This document shows positions 8,318 through 17,470 of a DNA stretch of 64,000 nt, piece after piece (position 1 is the stretch's first letter; each line of letters starts with the position of its first letter). The position numbers and the translations under genes were made by a program. The DNA comes from DASRDR01 sp963812945 [NCBI: uncultured Candidatus Rokubacteria bacterium] (GTDB lineage: Bacteria; Methylomirabilota; Methylomirabilia; Rokubacteriales). The notes beneath the pieces were generated by a model. It worked only from the letters and a program-made list of their open reading frames with translations. It was not told where the DNA came from and ran no database searches. The stretch lies in assembly GCA_963812945.1 (NCBI GenBank), contig CAWEXD010000008.1, forward strand, positions 992,001 through 1,056,000, given 5' to 3'.

Positions 8318-9334
8318 ATGATCCGTGTCATGCAGCCGGTGCGGGTCGCCGTGATCGGGGCCGGGTTCATGGGGGAGCGCCACGCGCGGATCTACGCCGG
8401 CATGTCGGACGTCGAGCTGGTGGCGGTCTGCGATGTGCGAGATCAGACGGCGCGCGAGCTGGGGGCGCGAACGGGCGCCGCGACGTACACGGACTACCGG
8501 GAGCTCCTCCGCCGGGACGATCTCGACGCCGTCAGCGTGTGCACGCCGGACGGGCTCCACCGGGAGCCGTGTGACCTGGCCCTGCGAGCGGGCCGCCACG
8601 TGCTCCTCGAGAAGCCGATCGCCACCACCGTGGCCGACGCGGAGGCGATCGCGGAAGCCGCCGTTCGCGCGGGCGTGGTGCTCCTGGTCGGGCACTGCCT
8701 CCGCTTCGACCCGCGCTATGATCAGGCGCGGCAGGCCGTCGAGCGGGGCGAGCTGGGCACGGTCCAGACGATCTACACGCGCCGGGCCAATACCGTGGCG
8801 GCCCAGGATCGGCTGGGCGGGCGGTGCCCGCTCCCGCTGTTCCTCGGCGTCCACGACTACGACGTGATGCGCTGGCTCGCCGGGAGCGAGGTGGAGCGGG
8901 TGACGGCGGAATCCAAGTGGGGGCTCCTCCGCGAGCAGGGCTTTCCGGTCGAGGACGCCAACTGCGCGCTCCTCCGGTTCGCGAGCGGGGCGCTCGGTAT
9001 CGCGGAGCTCTCCTGGATCCTCCCCCGGGGTTTTCCGGCCGCGGGCGACCACCGCCTCGACGTGGTGGGCAGCGCCGGATCCCTGTCGATCGCGACGCTC
9101 GAGACGGGCCTCCGGCGCGCGGACGGCCAGCGGGCGGTGCAGGTGGACACGGCCTCGGCGCCGTCGGTTCAGGGGCATCCGGGCGGCATGTTCTACTTCG
9201 AGCTGCGACACTTCGTCGACTGCGTGCGCGGGCGCGCCACGCCGGCCGTCACGCCCGCCGACGCCGTCATGGCGCTACGGATCGCGCTCGCGGTCGAGCG
9301 CGCGGCGGCTACGGGAGCCCCGGCCGTTCCCTGA
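8318..9334 (+). CDS. Gfo/Idh/MocA-family oxidoreductase
   Basis: A 338-residue NAD(P)-binding oxidoreductase. The N-terminal Rossmann domain opens with VAVIGAGFMGERHARIYAG, carries the DLDAVSVCTPDGLH strand, and has the family signature LLEKPIATT with the conserved Lys. The C-terminal alpha/beta domain includes GVHDYDVMRWLAG, where a conserved His/Asp pair lies near the active site. These enzymes act on sugars, inositols and derivatives. Starts at 8318 and 8330 are both possible. A gene for an M20 hydrolase follows 38 bases downstream on the same strand, suggesting joint use in breakdown of an N-acylated or amino-substituted compound; that link is inference. Confidence 0.9.
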   Translation: MIRVMQPVRVAVIGAGFMGERHARIYAGMSDVELVAVCDVRDQTARELGARTGAATYTDYRELLRRDDLDAVSVCTPDGLHREPCDLALRAGRHVLLEKPIATTVADAEAIAEAAVRAGVVLLVGHCLRFDPRYDQARQAVERGELGTVQTIYTRRANTVAAQDRLGGRCPLPLFLGVHDYDVMRWLAGSEVERVTAESKWGLLREQGFPVEDANCALLRFASGALGIAELSWILPRGFPAAGDHRLDVVGSAGSLSIATLETGLRRADGQRAVQVDTASAPSVQGHPGGMFYFELRHFVDCVRGRATPAVTPADAVMALRIALAVERAAATGAPAVP

Positions 9335-9372
9335 GCGGCCCTCATCATGAACGCGTTCGAGGAGGTCGAGCC

Positions 9373-10719
9373 ATGACCGACCCAGCTCTGACCGGGCAGA
9401 CGGTGGAGCTGCTCCAGCAGCTCATCCGCAACCAGTGCGTGAACGACGGCACGACCGCGTCCGGCCAGGAAGCGCGCACGGCCGACGTGCTCCGCAGCTA
9501 TCTCACCGGGAGCGGCCTGGACCTGGAGGTCTACGAGCCGGCCTGGGCGCCGGGGCGCGCGAGCCTGGTCGCGCGCATCGAGGGCAGCGATCCGACGGCG
9601 CCCACGCTCTGCCTCATGGGCCACACCGACGTCGTGCCGGTCAACCTCGCGACCTGGACGCGGGACCCGTTCGGCGGCGAGCTGGTCAACGGCGAGGTGT
9701 GGGGGCGCGGCGCGATCGACATGCTGAACATCACGGCGTCCCAGGCGGTGGTGCTCCGGGCGCTCGCCCGGCGCGGCTGGCGGCCGCGGGGCACTCTCGT
9801 GTACCTGGCGTGCGCCGACGAGGAGGCTGGCGGCGCGCTCGGGGCGGGCTACGTGTGCGACCGGCACTGGGACTCGATCCGGGCGGACTACCTCCTGACC
9901 GAGAACGGGGGCCAGGTCAGCCAGGCGACTGATGGTGGCCTGAACGTCACCGTGCACGTGGGGGAGAAGGGCGTGGCCTGGCGCCGCCTGCGGGTCCGCG
10001 GGACGCCCGGCCACGGCTCCATGCCGTACGGCGTCGACAACGCGCTGGTCAAGGCGGCCAAGGTGGTGGCGCGGCTGGCGGACTACCGCCCGGCGCCGTA
10101 CGTGGACGAGCTGTGGCGGCGCTTCGTCGACACGCTCGGCCTCGATCCCGCCCTGAAGGCCGCGCTGGTCGACCCGGCGCGCGTGGACGACGCGATCGCC
10201 CGGCTTCCCCCCAACGTGGCCCGGATGGCCTGGTCGTCCACCCACACGACCTTCTCGCCGAACCAGTGCCGGGGCGGCGTGAAGACCAACGTGATCCCGG
10301 ACATGGTCGACGTCGAGGTCGACATCCGCACGGTCCCGGGCGACAGCGACGACGAGGTCCGCCGGCACCTCGACAAGGCGCTGGCCGACCTGTCGGACGA
10401 GGTGGAGGTCGAGCCCCTCTTCTCCAAGCCGGCGTCGGTCTCGCCCACCGGCACCCCGCTCTGGGACGTGCTCGGCCGGGTCGTCGACCGGCACTACCCG
10501 GGCGCGCAGCTTCTGCCTCGGCTCATCGTCGGGTTCACCGACGCCCCGTACTTCCGGGCCCGCGGCGCGGTCTCCTACGGATTCAGCCTCTTCTCGCGCA
10601 CACTGACGGCCGAAGCGATGGCCCCCCGGTTCCACGGCAACGACGAGCGCGTCGACGTGGAATCCCTGGCCCTGACGACCCAGGCGTGGCTCGACGTGTG
10701 CGAGCTGCTGCTCGAGTAG
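9373..10719 (+). CDS. M20-family metallohydrolase (ArgE/DapE/CPG2-like)
   Basis: A 448-residue zinc aminoacylase/carboxypeptidase-type enzyme. Metal and catalytic motifs are GHTDVVP (His84, Asp86), WGRGAIDM (bridging Asp116), CADEEAGG (catalytic Glu pair near 150), LLTENGG and RFHGNDERV near the C-terminus with the last His ligand. A dimerization domain (RRLRVRGTPGHGSMP onward) sits in the middle, including the conserved PGHGSMP loop. The start is the ATG at 9373, directly after GGAGGTCGAGCC. Members remove acyl or amino-acid groups from N-acylated compounds. It is cytoplasmic by sequence and co-directional with the Gfo/Idh gene. Confidence 0.92.
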   Translation: MTDPALTGQTVELLQQLIRNQCVNDGTTASGQEARTADVLRSYLTGSGLDLEVYEPAWAPGRASLVARIEGSDPTAPTLCLMGHTDVVPVNLATWTRDPFGGELVNGEVWGRGAIDMLNITASQAVVLRALARRGWRPRGTLVYLACADEEAGGALGAGYVCDRHWDSIRADYLLTENGGQVSQATDGGLNVTVHVGEKGVAWRRLRVRGTPGHGSMPYGVDNALVKAAKVVARLADYRPAPYVDELWRRFVDTLGLDPALKAALVDPARVDDAIARLPPNVARMAWSSTHTTFSPNQCRGGVKTNVIPDMVDVEVDIRTVPGDSDDEVRRHLDKALADLSDEVEVEPLFSKPASVSPTGTPLWDVLGRVVDRHYPGAQLLPRLIVGFTDAPYFRARGAVSYGFSLFSRTLTAEAMAPRFHGNDERVDVESLALTTQAWLDVCELLLE

Positions 10720-10761
10720 CGCCGGGCCGCGCGCGTCGGCTCGCCGGGCCGAGGCGCTCCG

Positions 10762-11235
10762 TCAGCGCGGGTACAGCAGGAGCTGGGTGCAGCGGAAGAG
10801 GGCGATGGCGCGTCCGGTCGCCTCGTCGGTGACCCGAGCGTCCCAGACCTGCGTCGTCCGGCCGCCGTGGGCGAGCGTGGCCTCGCAGGCGATCACGCCC
10901 TCGAGGACCGTTCCGAGGAAGTTCGCCTTGAGCTCCACGGTGGTGAACCCGCGGGCGCCATCCGGGAAGCTGGCCACGGTTCCGTAGCCGCACGAGCTGT
11001 CGGCCAGCGCGACCACCGTTGCCGCATGGAGGTAGCCGTTCGGCGCCAGGTGGTCTCGGCGGATGGGCAGGCGACTCGTGACACGCCCCTGGGCCACGTC
11101 CAGGAACTCGATGCCGATGAGGCCCGGAAGGTACCCATCCCCGAACCGCCGCCAGTGGTCGGCCGAGCCCGGCGCCCGCACCTCGCGGGACAGGGGCGCC
11201 TCTCCCGTGCCGCCCGCGCCGCTCGCGGAGCTCAA
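10762..11235 (-). CDS. PaaI-type hotdog-fold thioesterase
   Basis: A 157-residue hotdog-fold protein. Conserved features are LGIEFLDVAQGRVTSRLPI-like strands, the NGYLHAATVVALADSSCGYG helix containing the His/Ala/Asp active-site region, and VELKANFLGTV. Such enzymes hydrolyse acyl-CoA thioesters, often phenylacetyl- or hydroxybenzoyl-CoA in the 4HBT/PaaI group. The gene shares an ATGA overlap with the YceI-like gene upstream in transcription, indicating translational coupling. It converges on the M20 gene with a 42-base gap that has no obvious terminator. Confidence 0.88.
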   Translation of the reverse strand: MSSASGAGGTGEAPLSREVRAPGSADHWRRFGDGYLPGLIGIEFLDVAQGRVTSRLPIRRDHLAPNGYLHAATVVALADSSCGYGTVASFPDGARGFTTVELKANFLGTVLEGVIACEATLAHGGRTTQVWDARVTDEATGRAIALFRCTQLLLYPR

Positions 11236-11915
11236 GGTGTCGCCACCAGGTCGACGTGGAGGGTGACCTCGTCCTTGTTCCGGATCGCGCCGAGGAGCGC
11301 GCTGTAGGGGCGGTACCCGAAGCTCGACTGGAGGAACGTCACCGTCGCCCGGCCCCGAAGCGCGCCAGACTCGAGCGCCACGGTCGCCGGGAACGTGACC
11401 TCCTGGGTCACTCCGCGGAGGGTGAGGCGCCCCGTCACCTGAAGCCGGCCCTGGCCCTCGGCGACGACGCGTGTCGAGACGAAGCGAATCGTAGGGTACC
11501 GCGCGACGTCGAGCTGGTCCGGCGCGCGCATCGCCTTGCCCACGTCGGTGCGCTGGCTCTCGGAGAGATCACCCTCCACACCGAGCCGCCGGCGCGCCGC
11601 GGGGTCGTCGACCCGGAGCGATGCGGTGCGGACCTCGACGACGATGGCGCTGGCCTCCGGCCGGGCAGGGTCGTACTCGACGGTGCCGCCGACCTCGGTG
11701 GCTTCCACCACGTGATCGTGAGCGAGCGCGCTGCCGACGCCCTGACGGAAGAGCTGGAGGGCAAGTCGCGTCTGGCCGGGGTCGATGCGCAGCGTGGCGC
11801 CCCGGGCCACCCCGGCGCCGGCGAGGAGCCAGGCCGTCGCCAGCCCGCACGCGATCCAGCGGCGGGCCGGGCGTCCCGAGTACCGCGGCTCGGCGGTCGA
11901 CCGGACGAGGGACAC
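11232..11915 (-). CDS. YceI-family secreted lipocalin-like protein
   Basis: A 227-residue protein with a signal peptide (hydrophobic core WIACGLATAWLLAGAGVARG, cleavage near residue 40). A YceI domain follows: ATLRIDPGQTRLALQLF at the start, AHDHVVEATEVGGTVEYD, then RYPTIRFVSTRV and LTLRGVTQEVTFP. YceI proteins form a periplasmic beta-barrel that binds isoprenoid or amphiphilic lipids. The GTG start lies 7 bases after a TATCAT box at 11923-11928 (minus strand), consistent with a leaderless transcript, although no good -35 box is seen. It overlaps the thioesterase gene by four bases. Confidence 0.88.
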   Translation of the reverse strand: MSLVRSTAEPRYSGRPARRWIACGLATAWLLAGAGVARGATLRIDPGQTRLALQLFRQGVGSALAHDHVVEATEVGGTVEYDPARPEASAIVVEVRTASLRVDDPAARRRLGVEGDLSESQRTDVGKAMRAPDQLDVARYPTIRFVSTRVVAEGQGRLQVTGRLTLRGVTQEVTFPATVALESGALRGRATVTFLQSSFGYRPYSALLGAIRNKDEVTLHVDLVATP

Positions 11916-11948
11916 GACGCCGATGATAGACGAGGGGCCGCAGGCCGG

Positions 11949-12983
11949 CTACTGCCCGCGCAGCCTGGGGTCGAGCACGTCGCGAAGGGCGTCGCCCAGC
12001 ATGTTGAACCCGAAGACCGCGAGCGAGATCGCGACGCCGGGCCAGACGGCCATCCAGGGAGCGCGGAGCATGTGCGTCCGCCCGGAGCCGGAGAGCATGC
12101 CTCCCCATGAGGGATAGGGCGGGGGCACACCGAAGCCGAGGAAGGAGAGTGCCGACTCGGCCAGGATCACGCCCCCGAGGCCGATCGTCGCCAGGATCAG
12201 GATGGTCGGCACGACGTTCGGCAGGACGTGCCGGAGCACGACGCGAAGCTGGCCAGCCCCCACCGCTCGCGCCGCCTCGACGTGTGGCTGCTGCGCGACC
12301 GTGATGGTCGCTCCGCGGATCACCCGGGAGCTGGTCGCGGCGGTGATGATGGCGAGAGCAAGGATGACGTTCAGCAGGCCGGGGCCGAGAACCGCCATGA
12401 CCGACAGGACGATGACCAGGTAGGGGAACGACATCCAGGCGTCCACGATGCGTTGCACGACGAGGTCGTACGCTCCGCCGAGGTAGCCGCTCGAGACGCC
12501 GATCGCGGTCGCGAGCAGGGTCCCGAGGGCGATCGTCGCGAACCCCACGGTGACCGAGATGCGAGCCCCGTACACGATCCGGCTCCAGAGGTCGCGGCCG
12601 AGGTTGTCGGTGCCGAGCCAGTGGACGGAGCCCGGCGGCCGGAAGCGCGCGCCTCGGATCGTGTCCTCGTAGCCGTAGGGCGCGAGGCCGTCGGCGAAGG
12701 CGGCCATCAGCAGCATGCCGGCGACGATCAGCCCGCCCAGGGCGCCGAGGGGTTTCCGCCGCGCGAACCGGGCGACCGCGCGGATGGCGTGGCCGAGGGG
12801 CCCTCGGAGCGCGGCCGGACCGGGGGCGCCCGGGCGCGGGGGCCGGGCGCCGTCATCCTGGTTGCGGAGCGCTGGGTGAGCGCCGTCGGCGGTCGCCCGT
12901 CTCCCCGTTTTCGCGGCGGACCCCGCCGGCGCCGGTGCGCCCTCGGACCGCCTAGTACCGGATGCGGGGGTCCAGGAGGGCAT
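11949..12983 (-). CDS. Peptide-type ABC transporter permease, DppC-like (cluster A)
   Basis: A 344-residue inner-membrane permease of the dipeptide/oligopeptide/nickel type. A hydrophilic Pro/Arg/Ala-rich N-terminus of about 65 residues precedes a first helix near 80-95, then the HWLGTDNLGRDLWSRIVYGAR motif typical of DppC proteins. The ATPase-coupling loop reads VEAARAVGAGQLRVVLRHVLPN. The C-terminus NMLGDALRDVLDPRLRG is conserved. The start overlaps the end of the DppB-like gene by 32 bases; an internal start could remove much of the odd N-terminus. No ATPase genes accompany this cluster. Confidence 0.9.
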   Translation of the reverse strand: MPSWTPASGTRRSEGAPAPAGSAAKTGRRATADGAHPALRNQDDGARPPRPGAPGPAALRGPLGHAIRAVARFARRKPLGALGGLIVAGMLLMAAFADGLAPYGYEDTIRGARFRPPGSVHWLGTDNLGRDLWSRIVYGARISVTVGFATIALGTLLATAIGVSSGYLGGAYDLVVQRIVDAWMSFPYLVIVLSVMAVLGPGLLNVILALAIITAATSSRVIRGATITVAQQPHVEAARAVGAGQLRVVLRHVLPNVVPTILILATIGLGGVILAESALSFLGFGVPPPYPSWGGMLSGSGRTHMLRAPWMAVWPGVAISLAVFGFNMLGDALRDVLDPRLRGQ

Positions 12984-13893
12984 AGAACGCGTCCACGGCC
13001 AGGTTGACCAGCACGATCACCGACACGACGACGAGGTTGATGCCCTGGATGACGGGGTAGTCCCGCTGCGTGATGGCCTCGAACAGGAAACGGCCCATGC
13101 CCGGAAGGCCGAAGATCGACTCGATGATGACCGTGCCGCCCAGCACCTGGGCGAGCTGGATGCCGAGCACGGTGACGACCGGGATCACCGCGTTGCGGAG
13201 CCCGTGCTTGAGGACGACCACGCGCTCGCGGAGCCCCTTGGCCCACCCGGTCCGCACGTAGTCCTGGCGCAGCACCTCGAGGAGCATCCCGCGCGTCAGG
13301 CGCATGAGCGCGGCGGCGGCGGCGATCCCGAGGATGAGGGCGGGGAGGAGAAGCTGCGTCACGTGGGCCAGCGGCGCTTCGCGGAACTCGACGTACGTCG
13401 AGACGGGGCGCCAGCCCCACCAGAGCGCCGGCAGGATGACGACCAGCGTCGCCAGCCAGAAGCCCGGCACCGAGAGGCCGATGACGGCGGCGCTCCGGGC
13501 GACGTAGTCGCGGGCGGTGTCCTGGCGGGTCGCCGAGAGCACCCCGATGGGCAGGCCGATGAGGAGAGCGAACACGATGGCGAGGAGCCCGAGCTCCACC
13601 GTGACCGGCAGGCGCCTGGCGAGCTCCTCGGCGACCGGCCGCCGGGTCCAGAGCGACTCGCCGAGATCGCCCCGGGCGGCCCGGCCGAGCCACTCGAGGT
13701 ACTGCACGTGCAAGGGGCGGTCGAGGCCGAGCTTGGCGCGCAGCTCCTGGAGGTCCCGGGCGTATGCCTTCTCCTCCAGCATGAGGGCGACGACGTCGCC
13801 TGGGATCAGCCGGGGCAGGGTGAAGACGATGAGCGACGCGATCAGCAGCGACGGAACCGCGACCACGAGGCGCCGGGCGAGGTAGCGGCGCAT
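12952..13893 (-). CDS. Peptide-type ABC transporter permease, DppB-like (cluster A)
   Basis: A 313-residue permease with six predicted helices. The N-terminal helix is followed by LPRLIPGDVVALML, then LGLDRPLHVQYLEWLGRAARGDLGES, the DppB-type periplasmic signature. The coupling loop is LRQDYVRTGWAKGLRERVVVLKHGLRN. The C-terminus ends LLDPRIRY. It stands between the binding-protein gene (37 bases upstream) and the DppC-like gene, the usual SBP-B-C order read leftward. Confidence 0.92.
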   Translation of the reverse strand: MRRYLARRLVVAVPSLLIASLIVFTLPRLIPGDVVALMLEEKAYARDLQELRAKLGLDRPLHVQYLEWLGRAARGDLGESLWTRRPVAEELARRLPVTVELGLLAIVFALLIGLPIGVLSATRQDTARDYVARSAAVIGLSVPGFWLATLVVILPALWWGWRPVSTYVEFREAPLAHVTQLLLPALILGIAAAAALMRLTRGMLLEVLRQDYVRTGWAKGLRERVVVLKHGLRNAVIPVVTVLGIQLAQVLGGTVIIESIFGLPGMGRFLFEAITQRDYPVIQGINLVVVSVIVLVNLAVDAFYALLDPRIRY

Positions 13894-13930
13894 CCTCAGG
13901 CTCCGCGGTCCCGGGCGAGCCGGCTCCCTC

Positions 13931-15556
13931 CTACCGGTCCAGCCACGCGGCCATCAGCCGCCCCCCGTAGTCGTAGCCGAGGTTCGGCTGGTAGTTCTTC
14001 ACCGCGCCCTCCCAGACGCCGATCGCCATGGCGGAGGGGAGCTGCACGTAGTACTGCTGCTTGGCGAGGTGGCGCTGGATGTCGTGCACGACATCGCGGC
14101 GCTTGGCGGCGTCCATCGTCCGCCGCTGGCGGACGAGGAGGTCCGCGACGACCGGGTCGTTGATGTGGCTCTGGTTCTTCGTCTCGCCCGGGTAGTACTG
14201 GCCGAAGAGGAAGTTGTCGGGATCGAGGAACGGCGTCTGGGGGCCCAAGGCGCCGGTGTCGAACTTCCCGTAGAAGCACGTCGAGATGTACGCGCCGTAC
14301 TCCTTCTGGTCGATCCGCGCGTTGATGCCCACGTCGCGGAGGTACTTCACGACGAGCTGGGCGGAGTCGACGATGACCGTCGAGCCGTAGTCGGTGAAGC
14401 AGAGGCTCATCGGGAAGCCGCCCGGATGGCCGGCGGCCGCGAGGAGCCGCTTGGCCTCGGCGGGATCGTGCTTGTAGTAGCGCGCGCCCTCGCCCAGCTG
14501 GTCCATGGGCAGGGACCACTCGCGGAGGGCGCCCGGCACCGGCGGGTTCATGACGCCGACCCCTTCGAGGACCGAGTCGATGATCCCCTGGCGGTCGATG
14601 GCCAGCGACATCGCGTGCCGGACCCGCACGTCGTTGAACGGCGCCTGGTCGGTTCGCATGGACACGTGGGACATCACGTTTGAAGGAAACTCGAGGACAC
14701 CTAGGTTTGGCCGCCGCTGCTTGAGGGTGTCCTTGATCTGGACCCAGTCGGTCCGGTTGATCGCGCCCTGGTACTCCCAGCCGAGGTCGTACTTGCCGGC
14801 CAGGAACGCCGCCATCCGGGAGGCGTTGTCCTCGTCGACGTAGAGCTCGACACGGTCGATGTGGGGGAGGCCGGGCACGAAGTACTGAGGGTTGCGCACG
14901 AACGTCATCCCGACGTTCGGCCGGTAGCTGTCGAGCATCCAGGGCCCGGTGCCGACGACCGCCTCGGGCTTCTTGAGGTCCCCGAACTTCTCCACGCACT
15001 CCTTGGCCACGATGGCCACCGCGAGCGGGTTCGCCAGCATGTCGGGAAACCAGGCGAAGGGCTCCTTGAGCGTGAACTTCACGGTGTGGCGGTCCACCGC
15101 CTCGACCTTGTCCACCGCGCGGAGCATGTAGGCGTTCGCGTTGCCCTTGACCTGGAGGAACCGCTCGACCGAGTAGACGACGTCTTCTGCGGTCAGCTCG
15201 CGGCCGTTCACCGGCGGCTTCGGATGCCAGCGCACCCCGCGCCGGAGCTTGAAGACGTAGGTCGTCTCGTTGGGCTGGGTCCACGACTCCGCGAGGTCCC
15301 CCTCGATGGGGAACGTGCCGGGCGTGACGCCCGGCCCCGCTCGGTGCTTGAGGAGCCGACTGTGCGTGAAGGACAGCGCCACGTGCGTCTTGTAAGACAC
15401 CGTGAGCATCGGGTCGAAGTGGGGCGGATCCCAGGCCCGGACGCTGAGGACACCGCCGCGCTTGGGCGTCTGGGCGCGGGTCGATGTCGGAGCGAGCGTC
15501 GCCCCGGCCAGGGTCAGGCCACCGAGAGTCAGGAGGTCGCGTCGGCTGAGGGTCAT
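13931..15556 (-). CDS. Peptide/nickel-type ABC substrate-binding protein, family 5 (cluster A)
   Basis: A 541-residue solute-binding protein (SBP_bac_5). The N-terminus is a Tat signal (SRRDLLTLGGLTLAGATLA, cleavage after TRA near residue 28), so the protein is folded before export. The mature part opens with PKRGGVLSVRAWDPPHFDP and contains LAESWTQPNETTYVFKLRRGVRWH and the GTGPWMLDSYRP segment. It probably delivers a peptide, opine or glycoside to the adjacent permeases. GGAGGATGACGCC before the ATG is a good ribosome binding site. The 228 bases upstream hold no gene; a TATCAT-like box at 15729-15734 on the minus strand is the only weak promoter candidate. Confidence 0.93.
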   Translation of the reverse strand: MTLSRRDLLTLGGLTLAGATLAPTSTRAQTPKRGGVLSVRAWDPPHFDPMLTVSYKTHVALSFTHSRLLKHRAGPGVTPGTFPIEGDLAESWTQPNETTYVFKLRRGVRWHPKPPVNGRELTAEDVVYSVERFLQVKGNANAYMLRAVDKVEAVDRHTVKFTLKEPFAWFPDMLANPLAVAIVAKECVEKFGDLKKPEAVVGTGPWMLDSYRPNVGMTFVRNPQYFVPGLPHIDRVELYVDEDNASRMAAFLAGKYDLGWEYQGAINRTDWVQIKDTLKQRRPNLGVLEFPSNVMSHVSMRTDQAPFNDVRVRHAMSLAIDRQGIIDSVLEGVGVMNPPVPGALREWSLPMDQLGEGARYYKHDPAEAKRLLAAAGHPGGFPMSLCFTDYGSTVIVDSAQLVVKYLRDVGINARIDQKEYGAYISTCFYGKFDTGALGPQTPFLDPDNFLFGQYYPGETKNQSHINDPVVADLLVRQRRTMDAAKRRDVVHDIQRHLAKQQYYVQLPSAMAIGVWEGAVKNYQPNLGYDYGGRLMAAWLDR

Positions 15557-15784
15557 GGCGTCATCCTCCGTGTGTTCGGTCGGCTCAGGCCATCGTGGCT
15601 CCTCGGTCGGGATCTCGCGTCAGTCGTTGCGCGTCAGCGCGCCGGTGGATCCGGCGGCGGCCACTGGCCGGCCCGGCGCTCCGGGGGGCCGCCGTGCCGC
15701 GATCGGTCGGTCGAGGGGCATGCCGCCGATGATAGTCGATCGGCCGGGAGATGGCGTCGTCGACGTCCGTCCGGAGGGCTCACG

Positions 15785-16984
15785 TCACTCGGACGGGGTA
15801 ATCGGCCCCGGCACGGTCGTTTCCCCCACCATGTTGCAGCCCTGTTCCTCGCTGCCGCAGCCGCACCAGTTGCCGCCGTCGTTCCCGAACAGGGGTTCGA
15901 CGAAGGGAGGCACTGGGGCGGGCGGCTGGTTCGGGCCGAGGTGGCCGGCCGGCAACGTCAACCCGGCCAAATGGATCCCATGGCAGTTCAGCGTGTCCCA
16001 GCCGAGCAACGCGGTGCTGCCCACGAGCTTGATCCCGGTATCGAAGTTCTGGTCGAGCTCGGCGTTGACGATCTGGTGGAGCACGGACCCGAACGCCAGG
16101 ATGCCGACACCGTCGGGGGCGGCCGTCTCCAGGATCTGGGTCCCGTCCACGATGGCCCCCGACTGCTGGAAGTAGATGCCGACGTGGTGATTCGCGAACA
16201 GGACGCCGCCGTAGATGCAGACGCCGCTCCGGAAGACCCCGATGCCGCCCTGCTGAGCCGCGAAGGAGCCCGGATTCACCAGCTGGTTCTGACACCCAAC
16301 GGACGGAGTATCGAAGATGAGATGCCCCCAGCCGCCCACGAGGGCAGCCAGCACGTTGACGATCTTGACGGACGCGGCCGCGAGAGGCTTGAAGACGAGG
16401 CCATGGTGCATCATGTTGCTGATCCGCGTGTCCTCGACCACGAGGTCGGCGGGTGCGCGCCACAGGATGCCGCGCCCCGAGTGGCTCAGCTGCATGTGGC
16501 GGATCGTGAGGGCGTGCGCTCGCGATTCGGGAACGGGCACCTCGCCGCCCGGTCGGTCGCTGGGCGGCTGGCCGACGATGCCGTTCGGGCAGCCCCTGAG
16601 CTGGAACCCTTCGAGGACGCCGCCCCCGCCCTCCAGGTAGGTGACGCACCCGACTGCGCGATCTGCGGGATCCACAGCTCGGGGCGGCTCACCGACGAGC
16701 GCGGCCCGGCCGCCGCCACTGAGGCGCAGCCGCTTGCCGACTATGGTCGGCATCTCTCGGTACACTCCGGGGAGGACGAAGATCGAGTCGCCGTCCTCGG
16801 AAGCGTCGATGGCTTGCTGGATCGTCGGTTTGTCGCGGGGCACGACCAGGTCGGCGCGTTGTCTGGGGCCGTTCCGGTCGCGTCGAGGGTGCGCGCCGAG
16901 GCCTTCGGTCGCACCGAGCGGTAGAGGTGGTAGCGCGCACAGGACGAGAGCCACGATGGTCACCCAGTGCCGTGAGGTCCGCAT
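15785..16984 (-). CDS. Secreted right-handed parallel beta-helix protein
   Basis: A 399-residue exported protein: signal peptide (VTIVALVLCALPPLPLGA, about residues 8-25), then DKPTIQQAIDASEDGDSIFVLPGVYRE, the standard opening of NosD/pectate-lyase-like beta-helix proteins. Repeated short strands follow (LRLSGGGRAALVG, LEGFQLRGCPNGIVG, LVVEDTRISNMMHHG, GVCIYGGVLFANHHVGIYF, GVGILAFGSVLHQIVN). The C-terminal 60 residues are Pro-rich and contain a Cys cluster (NWCGCGSEEQGCN) that could form disulfides outside the cell. No catalytic residues of a known polysaccharide lyase are recognised, so the role (carbohydrate binding or surface adhesion) is open. Confidence 0.8.
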   Translation of the reverse strand: MRTSRHWVTIVALVLCALPPLPLGATEGLGAHPRRDRNGPRQRADLVVPRDKPTIQQAIDASEDGDSIFVLPGVYREMPTIVGKRLRLSGGGRAALVGEPPRAVDPADRAVGCVTYLEGGGGVLEGFQLRGCPNGIVGQPPSDRPGGEVPVPESRAHALTIRHMQLSHSGRGILWRAPADLVVEDTRISNMMHHGLVFKPLAAASVKIVNVLAALVGGWGHLIFDTPSVGCQNQLVNPGSFAAQQGGIGVFRSGVCIYGGVLFANHHVGIYFQQSGAIVDGTQILETAAPDGVGILAFGSVLHQIVNAELDQNFDTGIKLVGSTALLGWDTLNCHGIHLAGLTLPAGHLGPNQPPAPVPPFVEPLFGNDGGNWCGCGSEEQGCNMVGETTVPGPITPSE

Positions 16985-17116
16985 GGGTCTGCCTCCAGTG
17001 ATTCGGAGACGCGTTTCGGAGTGCCTGTTCCCGGGTGGCGCGTAGGTTCGACGGGGGCGCTCGATTCTCGGGGCTCCACTGGTACGATCGGCCGAGGGCC
17101 ATGGGTTTGCGGGCTG

Positions 17117-17470
17117 TCAGCGCGCCGGCGGATCCGGGGGCGGCAGCGGCCAGGGCAAGGCGTCGGTCCAGTCCTCGATCGGGGTCCGGGGGTCGCGGGC
17201 GGGCGCCGGGTCGGGCGGCGCCGGGTGAAGGGTCCGCACACGAGGGGTCCGATGCACGGGCTCCTCCCGCAGCGCGTGACGCATCACGTAGTGGCGGCCG
17301 AACAGCTCGCCGAGGAAGCGCCCGCCGAGCTCGAAGACGTCGGGCCCGCGGCCCGGAACCGGCTCGACCCATCCCACCTGCCGTCCGTACCGGTCGTAGA
17401 GCCGGTCCTCTTCGAGAAAGCCCCAGAGGGCTCCGCTCCAGCGGAAGATCCCGACGGGGGCGTTCGTCAC
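17117..17470 (-). CDS. Small conserved protein with 4-fold beta-flower-like repeats
   Basis: 117 residues. The first 75 show two related Tyr-Asp-Arg-type strands: GFLEEDRLYDRYGRQVGWVE and DVFELGGRFLGELFGRHYVMRH. This pattern (name, 'R-G-R-x-G', next strand) resembles small beta-flower proteins of unknown function. The C-terminal 40 residues are Pro-rich and probably disordered. The start overlaps the M81 peptidase stop by ATGA (17467-17470), so translation is coupled. No catalytic residues are evident; function unknown. Confidence 0.65.
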   Translation of the reverse strand: MTNAPVGIFRWSGALWGFLEEDRLYDRYGRQVGWVEPVPGRGPDVFELGGRFLGELFGRHYVMRHALREEPVHRTPRVRTLHPAPPDPAPARDPRTPIEDWTDALPWPLPPPDPPAR

